Positions 48,822 through 60,735 of a stretch of DNA of 64,000 nt are shown one piece after another. This DNA comes from Eulemur rufifrons (taxonomy: Eukaryota; Chordata; Mammalia; Primates; Lemuridae). The stretch's first letter is position 1; the number at the start of each line of letters is the position of its first letter. The notes under the pieces were generated by a model, which had not been told where the DNA came from, did not search any database, and saw nothing but the letters and a program-made list of their open reading frames with translations. The stretch is taken from NCBI RefSeq assembly GCF_041146395.1, contig NC_090989.1, positions 241,418,843-241,482,842 on the forward strand, written 5' to 3'. The position numbers and the translations under genes were made by a program.

Positions 48822-50276
48822 GTACAATCTAGAGGAGTAGTTTGTAGCTTCCTTAACATTTATAACTTATATTTACCTTCCCAAAAGAGGAATATGTTGC
48901 TACTTGCAGCTTTTCTTTGCCTCCTTCCTCTTCTTTTTGAGGCACTGTTAACAATTCTGCAATGTCACAGAGAAATGTGTATTCTTACTACACTCGTGGA
49001 GACACCCAGGGATGACCTTTGACAGACATTTTCAGCAAAATATGTTCTTTGACAAACAGAACACAATGGACACTAACTGGAAAGGGAACCCCAGGGGCTG
49101 TGTACCTGTGTTCTTGGGTTTGATCCCATAAAAGTTGTGGGAATACAGGGCTCTGGCCTTCACATAAGGCTAAAAACACCTAGTTTAAAGACATTCCTGA
49201 AGTGTATGCAAATAATCTGTATGTGTGCCAATACTTACATGTGTATGTGCACATACTGGAGGGAAGTTTTTAGCACACCTGCAAAATGACCTGTGACCTC
49301 TCCCCAAAAAAGTAAGAACCCCTGGTATTAGGTGAGTTAAAAAAAAGATTAATACAGTGAAGGGAGCTTTTTCCCACTCTCCTTTTTCATTATCTTGACT
49401 TAGCTGGCTGCTGCGTGTGTTGTAGTAGTGGAATTGTTTTCTACAGGCACACTGCATGGGTATCCTCTTTACTGTGTGAGTAAAATTGGCATAACCTGAG
49501 ATGTTCTTTGACATTCTGTCTGGTTTTCTGAAGAGTTCTGTGTCTTTTTGAAATTTCAATTCATGAGTTGAGGAATTTTAAGAGATTGAGAATTAGTTTT
49601 TAAATTTTTTGAACTAGCATAATCTGTCCTCTTTTTCTTCCAATTCCCTAAGTTTTTAACTTTCTTTGTTTTCTAACAAAAATCTTAAAGACTAAAAATA
49701 TAGATGAGCAGAAAGAAGTGTAGTTTAAGGCACAGTAATGCAACAACTCAGAGGTGGCTGCTATTACCCCCATTTCTACAAGTGTCTAGATGAGTCTAAA
49801 ATCTAAATGAATGGATCCCAGATAGATTATAGCTTAAAAATAAAATCAGACTATACATATTTTTTAAAGTTATTTTTGGCCACATAACAATAAATCTCTT
49901 TCCCTATCTCTCTTAATTTCTTTAAATCTTTGAAAACACCAAAACAGGAATGTTTGGATGTTGGTGTGATTAGGAATTGAATAAATGTTTCTCCTGAAAT
50001 GTTATTAATAGAATAATAATAGAAAAACTGTTGGATCTTCTGTCTTCACAAACGGGGACCTCAGAAACCTTCCAAATCCCTAAAATGTGTCTTCTTTAAG
50101 CATGGAAGTTGGGGTTGCTGTTCAGTCCAGTTCCTCTTCTTGGGCAGGGCTGAGATAATAAGAGTAGGTTCAGTGAAGGGGAAATGACACTGCATCATGA
50201 CAGGGCTGTGTATGTGAACATGTGTTTGTTTGAGTTGTTAAAACATCTGACCTAATGTTTCTATTTTCCATCGTAG
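48822..50276 (+). other. FOCAD: FOCAD intron 15
   Basis: About 1.5 kb without a confident repeat call. Positions 50,115-50,255 resemble 51,143-51,262 in the next intron. The acceptor is ...ttttccatcgtAG. Confidence 0.6.
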
Positions 50277-50528
50277 GCTTTGGACTTCTTCTTGCTGATA
50301 TTTGCAACCGCAGTGGTTGCATGGGCAGACCACGCTGCCCCTCTTCTCCTCAGCCTTAGTGCCAGTTGGTTGCCATGGCATCAGGAGAATGGCCCAGCTG
50401 GGCCAGCATCAGGCTTCCTTGGCAGGAGTCCAATGCACAGGGTCACTCTGCAGGAGGCTCTCACTCTCCTTCCTAGTAGCATGCCTCTCCTGCTGCAAAA
50501 AGAACCCTGGAAGGAACAGACCCAGAAG
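50277..50528 (+). CDS. FOCAD: FOCAD coding exon e16
   Basis: 252 bases (84 codons), phase 0 at both ends, donor GTGAGG. It encodes ALDFFLLIFATAVVAWADHA, APLLLSLSASWLPWHQENGP, a Gly/Pro/Ala loop, GRSPMHRVTLQEALTLLPSS, and KEPWKEQTQK. The strongly hydrophobic start could look like a membrane segment, but in this family it is a buried helix. Confidence 0.96.
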
Positions 50529-52317
50529 GTGAGGTTGGCAGCCACCTGCTTAGCAGGGCAGGCAGCTATTTTCTCTTCATTGAGGTGGAAGTTAAGGGCA
50601 ACTTGAATCACACCACAGGCTTTCATCCTCAGCCCCAAATCTCAGCCAGATGCAGAATCTCGGAGATTGAGGCTAGCCCAGGCTCCGGGCACCTGCTAAT
50701 TAAAAGCAAGTCAGCTATTTGCTTACAGCTGGGGTGGGTAGAGAAAAAAGCCCATACTTGCATTCATTTGTTGAAGACACATGTGTTCTTAATCCTGGGG
50801 TGGAAAGGATGGGTAAATCTCAGAGAGCTCAGAATCTCAAAGTGAAGACAGATAGGAAGGCAAATTTAGGATTACAAAGTGGTGTGATAAGTAAGATACA
50901 GTGATGGTGAGCAAGGGAGTCCATGCCTGGGGTGGGTCAGGGAAGTCTTCTGAGAAGAAATGTGGGTCTGGAATGTCCATCTTCTTATAGCATATTTAAG
51001 GTTCCTCATAACTTATTCCATCCCACAGACATGCTCCAGGTACCCATCGTGCCCCTGGCCTGTACTAGATGTCCAACCGAGTTTTGCAAAGGTCTAATAT
51101 CATCACCCCTTACCTTCAAGAAAATCCAAACTTTTTGAGTTTGCTGTTGAGTCCAGTTCTTCTGGGGTAGGGGTTGGGGAAGAGAGGGATTGCATGAAGG
51201 GAAGACGGCCTTGCTTCGAGACAAGGACTATAAACATGTATTACTTTGAGTTGTTAAGGCAGTATAAACTAAACGGAAACATCTTTTATTTTTTTGTTAT
51301 TGAGGTTCCCCAGGCTACTAGCTGTTGTGAAAAGTGTGTGAAAATGCTACCCTTCCTGTACGTTTTATATGGCTCTGACCTGACCTGTCCTTCATACAGT
51401 TGGTTAGAAGTTCTTTTTTGATCTCATTTAATCAAAACTGGATTTTTATGAAGCTGAAAGCTTAAAACTAACTTTTTGTCGCTTATTCTTGAAATTTGAA
51501 CGTTAATCCTTAAAAGCATTTCTGAACTGTGGCCCCATGGTTTAGCTATGCACAGTTCCATTGAGTGTCTTAATTAAAATGCCTTTTATTTTTCTTAAAC
51601 CTGATAAATATTAGTATTGCTGCCTGAAATTTTGTGTTTTATGTTCCATTTTAAATCAAAATAAATTTAAATGTGGTGTTCCCACATGTCATTTCTGGAC
51701 TGGGATACCATGTATACATTGCACTACAGTGTAGACATCTTGCATCAATTTGTATTTGTAGTGCTTGATTTATTTACTTACCATTAAGATACCATAAAAC
51801 AAAATTGAAGAAAGAACAAAGAAAAAAATTAATTAAAGCAGGGAATTAGGAATATTTTCTTTTTCTTCCTGTTTTACTCATCACCCTAGCTTCTATGTCC
51901 GAAGTTGAAATGCCCAGTACCTGTCACTAATATATATGTGTTTTTTAATGAGCCAAGATTGGCAACATTTAGTCATTGATGAAATCACCCTGTATCTAAT
52001 TCAAAAACAATTTTGGCTCCATCCTGGGAGATGAGTCAAACTCATGAATACTGTGAGTTTCTATAGTACCTCATTTGCAGGATTTATTCACAGTTAACAT
52101 GCTTGGCTCTAACCTAGTAAATTGTTTTCTATCTTTTCTCTAACATTTCAACTTTGTTTCATATCCATTTGTGTATAAATTGTTCTCATCTACAGAAACA
52201 TATTTTGTTTCAGAAACAGGGTCTTATATCTGATGTGTGCCCTATTTATTGCCCAGCCTAGGAGCCTAGGCCAGGATGCACCTGGAACCAGGTGGGAGGC
52301 AGCAGGATGCAAAGAAG

Positions 52318-52440
52318 GAACACAGGGCTTTGAAGCCAGATGTACCTGGTTCAAATCTTCACTCTGCTATTCATTGGGAGTGGACTTGGGCAAGAGTCTT
52401 AACCTCTCTGGGCCTCTCATAGCCATGAGAGATAATGTTC
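52318..52440 (+). repeat. MIR SINE, forward
   Basis: 'gctttgaagccagatgtacc', 'tggttcaaatcttcactctg' and 'agtcttaacctctctgggcc' follow the MIR consensus. Confidence 0.75.
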
Positions 52441-52537
52441 CTGGCACAGAAGAGGCCCTCTAGGCCCATGTCTACCTCACTCTTAAAACCTAGGACAGGT
52501 CTCAGGGTATTCAGCAGGGGAAGGTCATTGGACTAAA

Positions 52538-52550
52538 GGGGGGGGGGGGG
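52538..52550. repeat. Poly(G) run, 13 bases
   Basis: An uninterrupted run of 13 G on the + strand, 182 bases before exon e17. Such runs are unstable and prone to sequencing length error. Confidence 0.85.
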
Positions 52551-52732
52551 AGTGTATCTAACTTTACTGTCTCCGGTGCTTGGGCCCTGTCTCATCTCTA
52601 CTCCTCTAGCCCAGGCAGGTATTGCCTAAGAGCAGTTGCGCTGATACTCGTGTATGCAGGCCCAAGGGACTGACTGTTCACTTGCTGATACGGGATTCTC
52701 TTCACTGACACTATTTTTCATTTTCATCCTAG

Positions 52733-52808
52733 TTCATTGACTGGCTATTCAGCATCATGGAAAGCCCTAAAGGAGCTCTCTCAGCAAAGTCCAGGGAGCT
52801 TTTAAAAG
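52733..52808 (+). CDS. FOCAD: FOCAD coding exon e17
   Basis: 76 bases, phase 0 start, ending one base into alanine (G|CC). Acceptor ...ttttcatcctAG, donor GTACCA. It encodes FIDWLFSIMESPKGALSAKS, then RELLK. Confidence 0.95.
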
Positions 52809-52890
52809 GTACCACTTCCATTCCTTATGCTCAGTACAGGGGAGAGCGGCCCGGTATCACCTGTGGTGTGGAGTGGCATTCTAGTGCATA

Positions 52891-53220
52891 CAGGTTGAGC
52901 ATCCCTCATCTGAAATGCGTGGGATCGGAAGTGTCTTGGATTTTGAAATTTTCTGGATTTGGGAATATTCACATATACTTAATGAGATATCTTAGGCATG
53001 AAACCCACGTCTAACCACAAAGTTTATTTATGTTTCATATATACCTTACACACATAGCCTGAAGGTAATTTTATACAATGCTTTTAATAATTTTGTGTAT
53101 GAAACAAAGTTTGTGTTAAGCAATTATGTATAGAATCTTTCACATGTTGTTGGCATTCAAAAAGTTTTGATTGGGGAGCATTTCAGATTTTGGATTTTTA
53201 GATTAGGAATGCTCAACCAA
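52891..53220. mobile_element. Tigger-type (Tc1/mariner) DNA transposon
   Basis: It begins caggttgagcatccctcat after a TA and ends ...attaggaatgctcaacc, a matching inverted repeat. 'atagcctgaaggtaatttta', 'atttcagattttggattttt' and similar internal text are typical of this non-autonomous family. The subfamily name is uncertain. Confidence 0.8.
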
Positions 53221-54906
53221 AGGGCTAATCATGGTTCAGTTTAAAGAAGTAATTTGGAGCTGTCATCAGTGTGACATTTCAAACCAGAAAGTGGATCAAA
53301 GAAGAGTTCCAGTGCCTTTAAATTTAACTTTTATTTAAATGGCTTTAAAATGTTCTATTGTAATAGTAAAATGTAATTAAAACTTCAAAAATTCAGAAAA
53401 GTAAAAAGCAGCAGCAAAGAGAAATCCAGAGTCCCTTTGCCCAGTGACAATACTGATATTTTCCATAAGAAATTTTTGCCCCCTTCTGTGTATGAGTGTT
53501 GTTTTAACATATTTATAATCATATACAATTGATAAATACAGTTTGATTGCTGCCTTTTTAAACATTATTTTTAAAGCTTTTAAACTTGTTCTTACTCCGC
53601 CTTCATAAGTAGTATTTTTAGTGGCTGCCTAGCACTTTGCCAAGGGAACTAGGCGTTTCCCATACTTTCAGGCATTTAGATGGTTTTTTTGTGTCTTTTA
53701 TACTTCTCTGCTGACTTTGTTAAACTATGACAGTAGGATCCACAAACACGAAGATCATTCTGTGCAAATTATGTAGATTCTTTTACTCAAATCTGAGAAG
53801 TCATTTGGGCATTGGTTCTGTGGCCTGACATGGCTCGTACTTGTCCTCCATGTCCTGGGACTTGGGAGTCTGGAGCCTACCAGTGGCTGCTGCTGCCGCC
53901 GTCCTGACATGCTGTAAGATGCTGCACTCAGAAAGTTGCCGGTTGGCCTACTCTGTGATAATGTATCTGGTCAGCCTGGAGTCATAGTATGACCCCTATT
54001 CTACTTGGACGTGTGGTACAATTTATTGGTTGCCAAATAAGCAAGAATTCATTCGTTCTGATTCTTCTCCTTGCCCCCAAAGTGAGGAGGAGGCATGTGT
54101 ATGATGGAAACAGTACCTCCATATGATTCTGACAAACCACAGAACTTCACTGAGAATCAAGGCTGTGGTTTGACATGTTTTTACTTTATCCATCCCTAGA
54201 GACTTGCTGCTAGGATTTCCTCTGTTTGCCTCAGGGAGTTTGGACTCATTTTTAATGACTGTGGGTCGTTCCATATAAACACCGATAGCTCCAAACGTGT
54301 AGTGTCTTAGGTCACAAAGATAACAACTGATACTGATGAGGAAAACAGCCATTTGAGTCAAGGAAGCATGTGTTCACTTGATTATATGGTCGTGGGCTTA
54401 TTAGACACACAAAATAACTGTGTAACTCTGGCTTACCTACATTCCTTCACATTGTTATATTTTAAATAGCATCTCAATATATTTATAATAACATTCTAAA
54501 ATAAGATATATAACAAGTTACCTAAAGGGAATACACAGAACTTCCCTACTTTAAATTGATCCCTGAGGGACCCACAACAGATCAGAAATAGTATAGACTT
54601 GTGGGTACATATTCAAATATAGTTTAATGTATTCATACTTGCTCCATTGAGCATAGCCTAACTTCATTATAGGGTTGGGCTTTTTGTTTCTGTTTTTTAG
54701 CTTCAATTAAACATTTAATGAAAATATCATATTTATGTAGAAAAGAACACAAATCTTAAGTAGATTTTTACAAAAGGAATACACCCGTGTAATTAGCACA
54801 TACATCAAGAAAAAGAACATCACTAGCATCTCAGAAGTCAGTTTTCATTTTAATTCTGCAAAATTCCCCACTAACTAATTGCAGGATAACTTTTTAAAAA
54901 AAACTA

Positions 54907-54940
54907 CCCCCCTCCCCTCCTCACCCCCCCACCCCCGCAG
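54907..54940 (-). other. C-rich tract: minus-strand G-quadruplex motif and cryptic acceptor
   Basis: On the + strand, blocks of 6, 4, 7 and 5 C are separated by short spacers, ending cccccgcAG at 54,940. The minus strand therefore has four G runs of at least four, a canonical quadruplex pattern. The + strand looks like a strong pyrimidine tract plus AG, 181 bases before the real e18 acceptor. Confidence 0.6.
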
Positions 54941-55121
54941 CCTTTATAAATGATTTTCTGCCATTAAAATTCTGCCAGAGGCTTGATGGGAATCCTTAGT
55001 CTTGAAGATTAGCAAAGTGAGAAAAAGGCAAGTTCTGCTCTGACACCTTTTTGATCAAAATGACCTTTTCAAATACAGCTCCACCATATGCAACAGTGAA
55101 CTTTATTTTTTGTCCTCTTAG

Positions 55122-55195
55122 CCACCCTGCTGTCCTTGAGAGTCCTCCCAGAATTTAAGAAGAAAGCTGTATGGACCAGAGCGTACGGTTGGTGA
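55122..55195 (+). CDS. FOCAD: FOCAD terminal coding exon e18 with stop
   Basis: It completes alanine (G|CC), encodes TLLSLRVLPEFKKKAVWTRA then YGW, and stops with TGA at 55,193-55,195. Acceptor ...tttttgtcctcttAG. This C-terminus is the recognised end of focadhesin, so the gene is intact to its natural end. Confidence 0.97.
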
Positions 55196-55862
55196 GCAGT
55201 TTTGCAGTAACCAGCAGCATTCTCAGCTAGATGAGGAAAACCATGGAAATGGAAGAAGTTTTTCAGAATTCATGTCGGGGGTTGCTGAGACATGATGCAG
55301 AGAGTTAAGGGTCATGAAAAAGTAGCCACTTCACTGACAGCTTGACACGTGCATGCCCGGAGAGGTTTGCATCGCTTTAATCCCCAGGCTGCTTGAAACT
55401 GAAACAGGAACTTGAATTTCTTTATTTGACTAGAGTTCAATGTCAAGATTCTCTTTTTGAAAACTTGACTATAGCATCTTCTCCCCACTAAATTCTAGTA
55501 AAATAATCTTGTGACTTTTGTGCATGTGACTTTTGTTTCAGGGCATGGGGGAAGGTGCCAGTACCACCAACTATTGTGGTGACAGTGGCATTATGATCTA
55601 TTTTCCATGAAGTCTCTAAGAGGATATTCATTGGCTCAATGAGTTAGATAAGTTTTCTCATTGATAAAACACTCTCTTGTAATTGCTATACACATTTAAG
55701 TAATAAGCATGACATTATCAGCTAAATCTGATTCATTAATGGCATCTAAAATTTCCTTATGCTTTGCTCACTTGAATGCAAGTGAAAATTGCAATTCAAA
55801 ATAGTTTCAGCCAAAAAGGAGAATATTTGTTCACAAACCAATAAATTTAAGAGTGTATCTGA
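55196..55862 (+). other. FOCAD: FOCAD 3' UTR
   Basis: About 660 bases of AT-rich sequence after the stop, ending near a canonical AATAAA with GT-rich sequence just after it. I saw no earlier canonical AATAAA in this stretch. The true cleavage point is inferred. Confidence 0.65.
55840..55845 (+). terminator. FOCAD: Poly(A) signal AATAAA for FOCAD (candidate)
   Basis: AATAAA about 645 bases after the stop, followed at 55,852 by gtgtatctg, a plausible GT-rich downstream element. Confidence 0.6.
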
Positions 55863-57566
55863 TCAGGCACAGCTGCACCCAGGGATTCAAAAGATGCCAC
55901 TGGGCTTTGTTCCTCTTGGGATCACTCCACATAGTTGGTTGCAGTGACCTCAATGGGAAAGAAAGGGATCTTTGCCCACAGGTATGGCAGAAGCAACACG
56001 GGAAGGACTCTGGTTCAGTTTGGGTCACATGTAAGTCTCTGAACAAGTATGTGGGCCCAGGGAGGTGGGCATCCCAATTGACCAGGCCTGGGTCATATGA
56101 CCACTCCTAAGTCTCTGGACAGTGACGAGCAGAGGCAGCCCCACCCAAACCACCCGAACTGGGTCCCTCCCAGAAGAAAGATGATGGGATACTGGGCAGG
56201 CAAAAAATGACAAATATCTCCTCTAAAGATCAATCTCTTTTATAAGTAAAAATCTCTTTATTAATCAGAATGACCAGTGGCCTAAAATAAGTTCTGTGAC
56301 AATATCCTCAAGGGTTGCATTTTACTTAATGGCTTGAGACTCAGCTGGCATTTTAATTTTGATCTGTTTGCTAATTATTCTTCCTTCACACCATTAGCAG
56401 GGCTTTGTCTTACATAAAACATACTGATGCATACATATACGGGATTGATTGGTAGAAAAATTATCCTTTGTGTCTGTCATGCCACAGTGCCTGGTGCTTC
56501 ATAAGCACCACAGGACTTCTAGCATTCCCATGTGGCTCGTACCTTCATGGTGTCACCAAATGTACTTGCCACTTAGGTTAAAAATGGCTCTACTATTAGT
56601 TTTCCAAACATATTACTTCTTTAGAGGTTGGTCCAGAGGAAAATGAATTTGAAGGGGGCAAGAAGGCAGAAAATCTACACTAGAAGCCAGCTTCCATCTC
56701 CTTCCCACTCACATACACTTTCCTGTATTTCCCTCTAATTAGAAGTTGAAATTCATCTAACATTTACTATTAGGTGTCAGACTGTAAATACATTAGTGCT
56801 TTCACTTGTATTATCTTATTTAACTCTTGCAACAATAGTGTGAGGAGGCATTATTTTCTATGTTAAAGTGGAGTAAACATATCTAGTAAGTAGCAGAGCT
56901 TCACCTAGCACCAAAGTCCAGAAACCTTAGATCCATTTCTCTTTCTATTGTATCAGGCTCATCAGAACACTCCCCCAGAAGGTGGAACCTCGTTCATGCT
57001 TAATGTAGATTGCTGTAATCAGATAAAAGAAACAAGCCTGCCTCAAATTCATAGGCCTCTGGAATTGGGAAGTTTAGGGGTTAAAGTGTAAATGAGTAGG
57101 TTTTCATGGATTGAAGGAGTTTAGATTCCTGGGCCGGCTTACAACACAGTGGCAATCAAGGGTAGTGAAGAGGAAGTACGCACTGAAGAACTACTCTGCA
57201 TTTTTTTTTCTTGAATCAGCAGATAGAGATTGCCAATAACCAAGCAAAGAGATGAAGAATCAGCCTAATCTTCTAACCCCAGACTGCCCTTTTCACTTTG
57301 GCCCTGTTTTTTCTCAAACTTTGTCCTTGCTCCTGCCCTTGATAAGAAAACAGAAGACATAAGGGAGAAAATAAGATACATTTTTGCCCTTTCTTCACTA
57401 GTTCCCTCTTTTTGTTTTGAGCAGATTTGCAAGATTTTCTTAGTCATGGGAATCTCTAAAAACTCTAAACTCTAAAGGTTCTAAAATCTAAACATTCTAA
57501 GATACAGATCACTGGAATAGTAAGATCCTTTCTCTTGGTTACCTGTGTGACTTCAGATAAGAATTA
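55863..57566. other. Intergenic sequence downstream of FOCAD
   Basis: No gene is visible. A MIR-like reverse fragment lies at about 56,770-56,935 ('attatcttatttaactcttg', 'tctagtaagtagcagagctt'). The rest is unassigned. Confidence 0.6.
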
Positions 57567-57878
57567 AGTTATTCTGGCTGGGCTCGGTGGCTCACGCCTG
57601 TAATCCTAGCACTCTAGGAGGCCAAGGTGGGAGGATTGCTTGAGCTCAGGAGTTTGAGGCCAGCCTGAGCATGAGCCAGACCCTGTCTCTACTAAAAATA
57701 GAAAAAATTAGCTGACCATGGTGGCGTGCCTGGAGTCCCAACTACTTGTGAGGCTGAGGCAGGAGGATCACTGGAGCCCAGGAGTTTGAGGTTGCTGTGA
57801 GCTAGGCTGACACCATAGCACTCTAGCCAGGACAACAGAGCAAGACTGTCTCAAAGAAAAAAAACAAAAAAGTTATTC
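57567..57878 (+). mobile_element. Strepsirrhine-type Alu with 8-bp duplication
   Basis: AGTTATTC lies at 57567-57574 and 57871-57878. The body has 'gctcggtggctcacgcctgt', 'gaggttgctgtgagctaggc' and 'tctagccaggacaacagagc', the lemur/galago right monomer. It lacks the longer linker of the copies at 40,283 and 42,448, so it is an older subtype. Confidence 0.9.
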
Positions 57879-59139
57879 CATCAGGGTATTTCAGTTCTTC
57901 AGAAACTAGAAGTCTCCGCCTTTTTGAGACCAGATGGTCTTAACTATATACAAAAGGAAAAGTTTCCTTACAAGTAATTTTGAAAACACAGTGGCCAAGA
58001 CAAATAGCACGCTGGAATATACTAACAAATTAATGTGTGGTGTTAAAGCCCTGCTATGTCTCTCAGAAACATCTAAACACTCTCTTGATTTGAAGAGTAT
58101 ACATGTGGAACAGATGTTGGGATCCATGCAAGAACCTAAAATCTTCTTTGTGCTTTTTTTGTAATGTAATGGCTCCATGGTAACCAATAGACTCTTAATA
58201 ACCTTTTTTGAAGTTAATTAGCAGACGTTAATGTCTACCAAGAGATTTTAACCATAGATAATGGTATTGTAATTTTATAAAGAGTCAGACTTAGGGATTC
58301 AATTACTATCTTGAAGTAACTTAGTCACTTTGAAAGTAAGCAGCAGTTTTAGAGTTTTGGTAAACACTTTAGTAAATTGCTGTTTTAGAAGACAAATCAA
58401 ATCATTTGGTAAAGAGGATGGAGACTTCATTGAAGTTAGAGTTGTAGGTTAGGTTCCTCTTTGATCAGTTTGTATCTCTGACCCCAACTAGCATATTCAT
58501 AGAAACCACTTTAAATGGCACCAGAGATAAGAGTGTGGTTGGAACAGTTCACTTCCTTCATCATCCTTGTGGAAAGACGCCTGACAGCATCATCTTCATG
58601 TATAAATGTGTATCATCATTGCTCTGGTCCTAGATGAGGTTAATATGCTTTTATATTATGTGGGATATACTTTATTATAAACTTGGAAACTCTAAAGTCT
58701 CATTTTAAATGTGTTGTATGATACATAGTATTGATGAAAGTGTGAGTTTACATCTAATCTATTAATCTTCACATCTAGTACAAAATTCCTTAAATGGGCA
58801 ACTTAGAATGTTCATCTGATTCTTGTCAAACATAGGAAACTTCTGAAATAATTTCAAGCTAAATTATTAAATATAAAACCAAATAAAAAACACAGTAGTG
58901 ACTCCCTCAGCTTTGGTTTTATATTTTGGATAAAAGATATAACCTACCTCACAAAGTAGCTATGAGGGTTAAAAGAAAGAATATAGAAATATGCTTTATA
59001 ATTTATGAAATGTTATAGAAATGCTATCACTTTTATATGTTTCATTACAAATAAATAGTAGCTGTAATGCTTGAACATATGCTTGACAACACGTCTATAG
59101 GGACTTGGGAAGATAATGGAAGTTTCTTAATTAAGACAT
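57879..59139. other. Intergenic AT-rich sequence, no feature recognised
   Basis: About 1.3 kb. Short open frames overlap on both strands at 57,906-58,187 but have no family resemblance I recognise. In human the convergent gene HACD4 follows FOCAD, so a 3' UTR from the minus strand could reach here. I cannot show it. Confidence 0.5.
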
Positions 59140-60735
59140 TGCTGTCACCACTTCTAGTCAACACATACTGGAAGTCCTAGCCAGAGCAATCAGGCAAGAG
59201 TAAGAAATTAAAGGGTCTCCAAATCAGGAAAGAGGAGGTCAAACTATCCCTATTGACTGATGGTATGATCTTGTTTCTAGAAAATTCTAAAGACTCCACC
59301 AAAAGGCTCTGAGAATTGATAAATAAATTCAGCAAAGTCTCAGGTTACAAAATGAATGTACAAAAATCAGTAGCATTTCTTTATACTACTAATAGTCAAG
59401 CTGAGAGTCAAATCAAGGACTCAGTAACATTCACAATAACTGCAAAGAAAATAAAATACCTAGGAATATATTTAACCAAGGAAATGAAAGATCTCTACAA
59501 GGAGAACTACAAAACACTGATGGAAGAAATCATAGATGACACAAACAAATGGAAAAACATCCCACGTTCATGGATTGGAAGAATCAACATTGTTAAACAT
59601 CCAGACTGCCCAAAGTGATTTACAGATTCAACACAATCCCCAGCAAAATACCAACATCATATTTCACAGATTTAGAAAAGATAATTCTATGCTTCATTGG
59701 AACCAAAAAGGAGCCCAAATAGCCAAAGCAATCTTAACCAAAAAGAACAAATCTGGAGGCATCACATTACCTGACTTAAAATTCTACTATAAGGCTACAG
59801 TAACTAAAACAGCATGATACTGGTATAAAAGCAGAGACATGGACCAGTGGACTAGAATAGAGAACCCAGAAATAAAACAATCTACCTACGACTAACTGAT
59901 CTTCAACAAAGCAGACAACAACATACACTGGGGAAAGGAAGCCTATTCAATAAATGGCGCTGGGAAAACTGGATAGCCACATCCAGAAGAATGAAACAGG
60001 ACCCCTATCTCTTGCCATATACAAAAATTCAAGGTGCATAAAAGACTTAAATGTAAGGCATGAAACCATAAAAATACTAGAACATAGAAAAAACTTTTAG
60101 ACATCAGCCTAGGCAAAGAATTTATGACAAAGACCCCAAAGGCAAATACAGCAACAACAAAAATAAATAAGTGGGACTTAAAATGCTTCTGCACAGCAAA
60201 GGAAATAGTCAATAGAGTTAACAGACAATCTACAGAATGGGAGAAAATATCCACAAACTATACATGCAATAAAGGGCTATCCAGAATCTACAAAGAATTC
60301 AGCAAGAACAAACCACCCCATTAAAAAGTATGTAAAAGACATAAACAGAAATTTTTCAAAAGAAGATAAATGGCCAAGAAACATGAAAAATGCTACAACA
60401 TGGATGAAACTTGAAGACATTATGCTAAGTGAAATAAGCCAGTTACAAAAGACAAATACTGTATGATTCTATTTATATAAGGTACTTAGAGTAATCAAAG
60501 TCATAGAGACAAAGTAGATTGATGGTTGCTGGGACCTGGGGACAGAAGAGAATGGGGAGTTATTATTTCATGGGTATAGAATTTAAGTTTTGCAAGATGA
60601 AGAGAGTTCTAAATATGGATGAATGGTGATGGTTACATAGTAATAATAGGTATGTTCCTTAATACTACTGAACTGCACACTTAAAAATAGCTAAGATGGT
60701 AAATTTTGTTATGTTTTTTACCACAAAAAATAATT
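59140..60735 (+). mobile_element. 5'-truncated L1 (ORF2 3' part plus 3' UTR), forward
   Basis: 'atactggaagtcctagccag', 'gattgataaataaattcagc', 'taggaatatatttaaccaag', 'aaggaaatagtcaatagagt' and the 3' UTR 'gacattatgctaagtgaaat' form an L1 with a broken ORF2 frame. Near 60,390 the text jumps straight to 'acaacatggatgaaacttga', so an internal block is missing. Confidence 0.9.

Larger units (their letters stand above)
50529..52732 (+). other. FOCAD: FOCAD intron 16
   Basis: About 2.2 kb. It includes a forward MIR (52,318-52,440), a 13-base G run (52,538-52,550) and the segment similar to intron 15 (51,143-51,262). The rest has no recognised feature. Confidence 0.65.
52809..55121 (+). other. FOCAD: FOCAD intron 17 (last intron)
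   Basis: About 2.3 kb. A Tigger-type element lies near its start, an old L1 3' piece near 54,700-54,860, and a C-rich tract at 54,907-54,940. The rest is unassigned. Confidence 0.65.

Noticed and set aside
50277..50340. Possible transmembrane segment (FFLLIFATAVVAWA) at the start of exon e16
   Set aside because: It is a buried helix in a long soluble helical-repeat protein. No flanking topology signals support a membrane anchor.
59316..60324. ORFs in both strands near 59.3-60.3 kb
   Set aside because: Fragments of a decayed L1 ORF2 and their antisense shadows.
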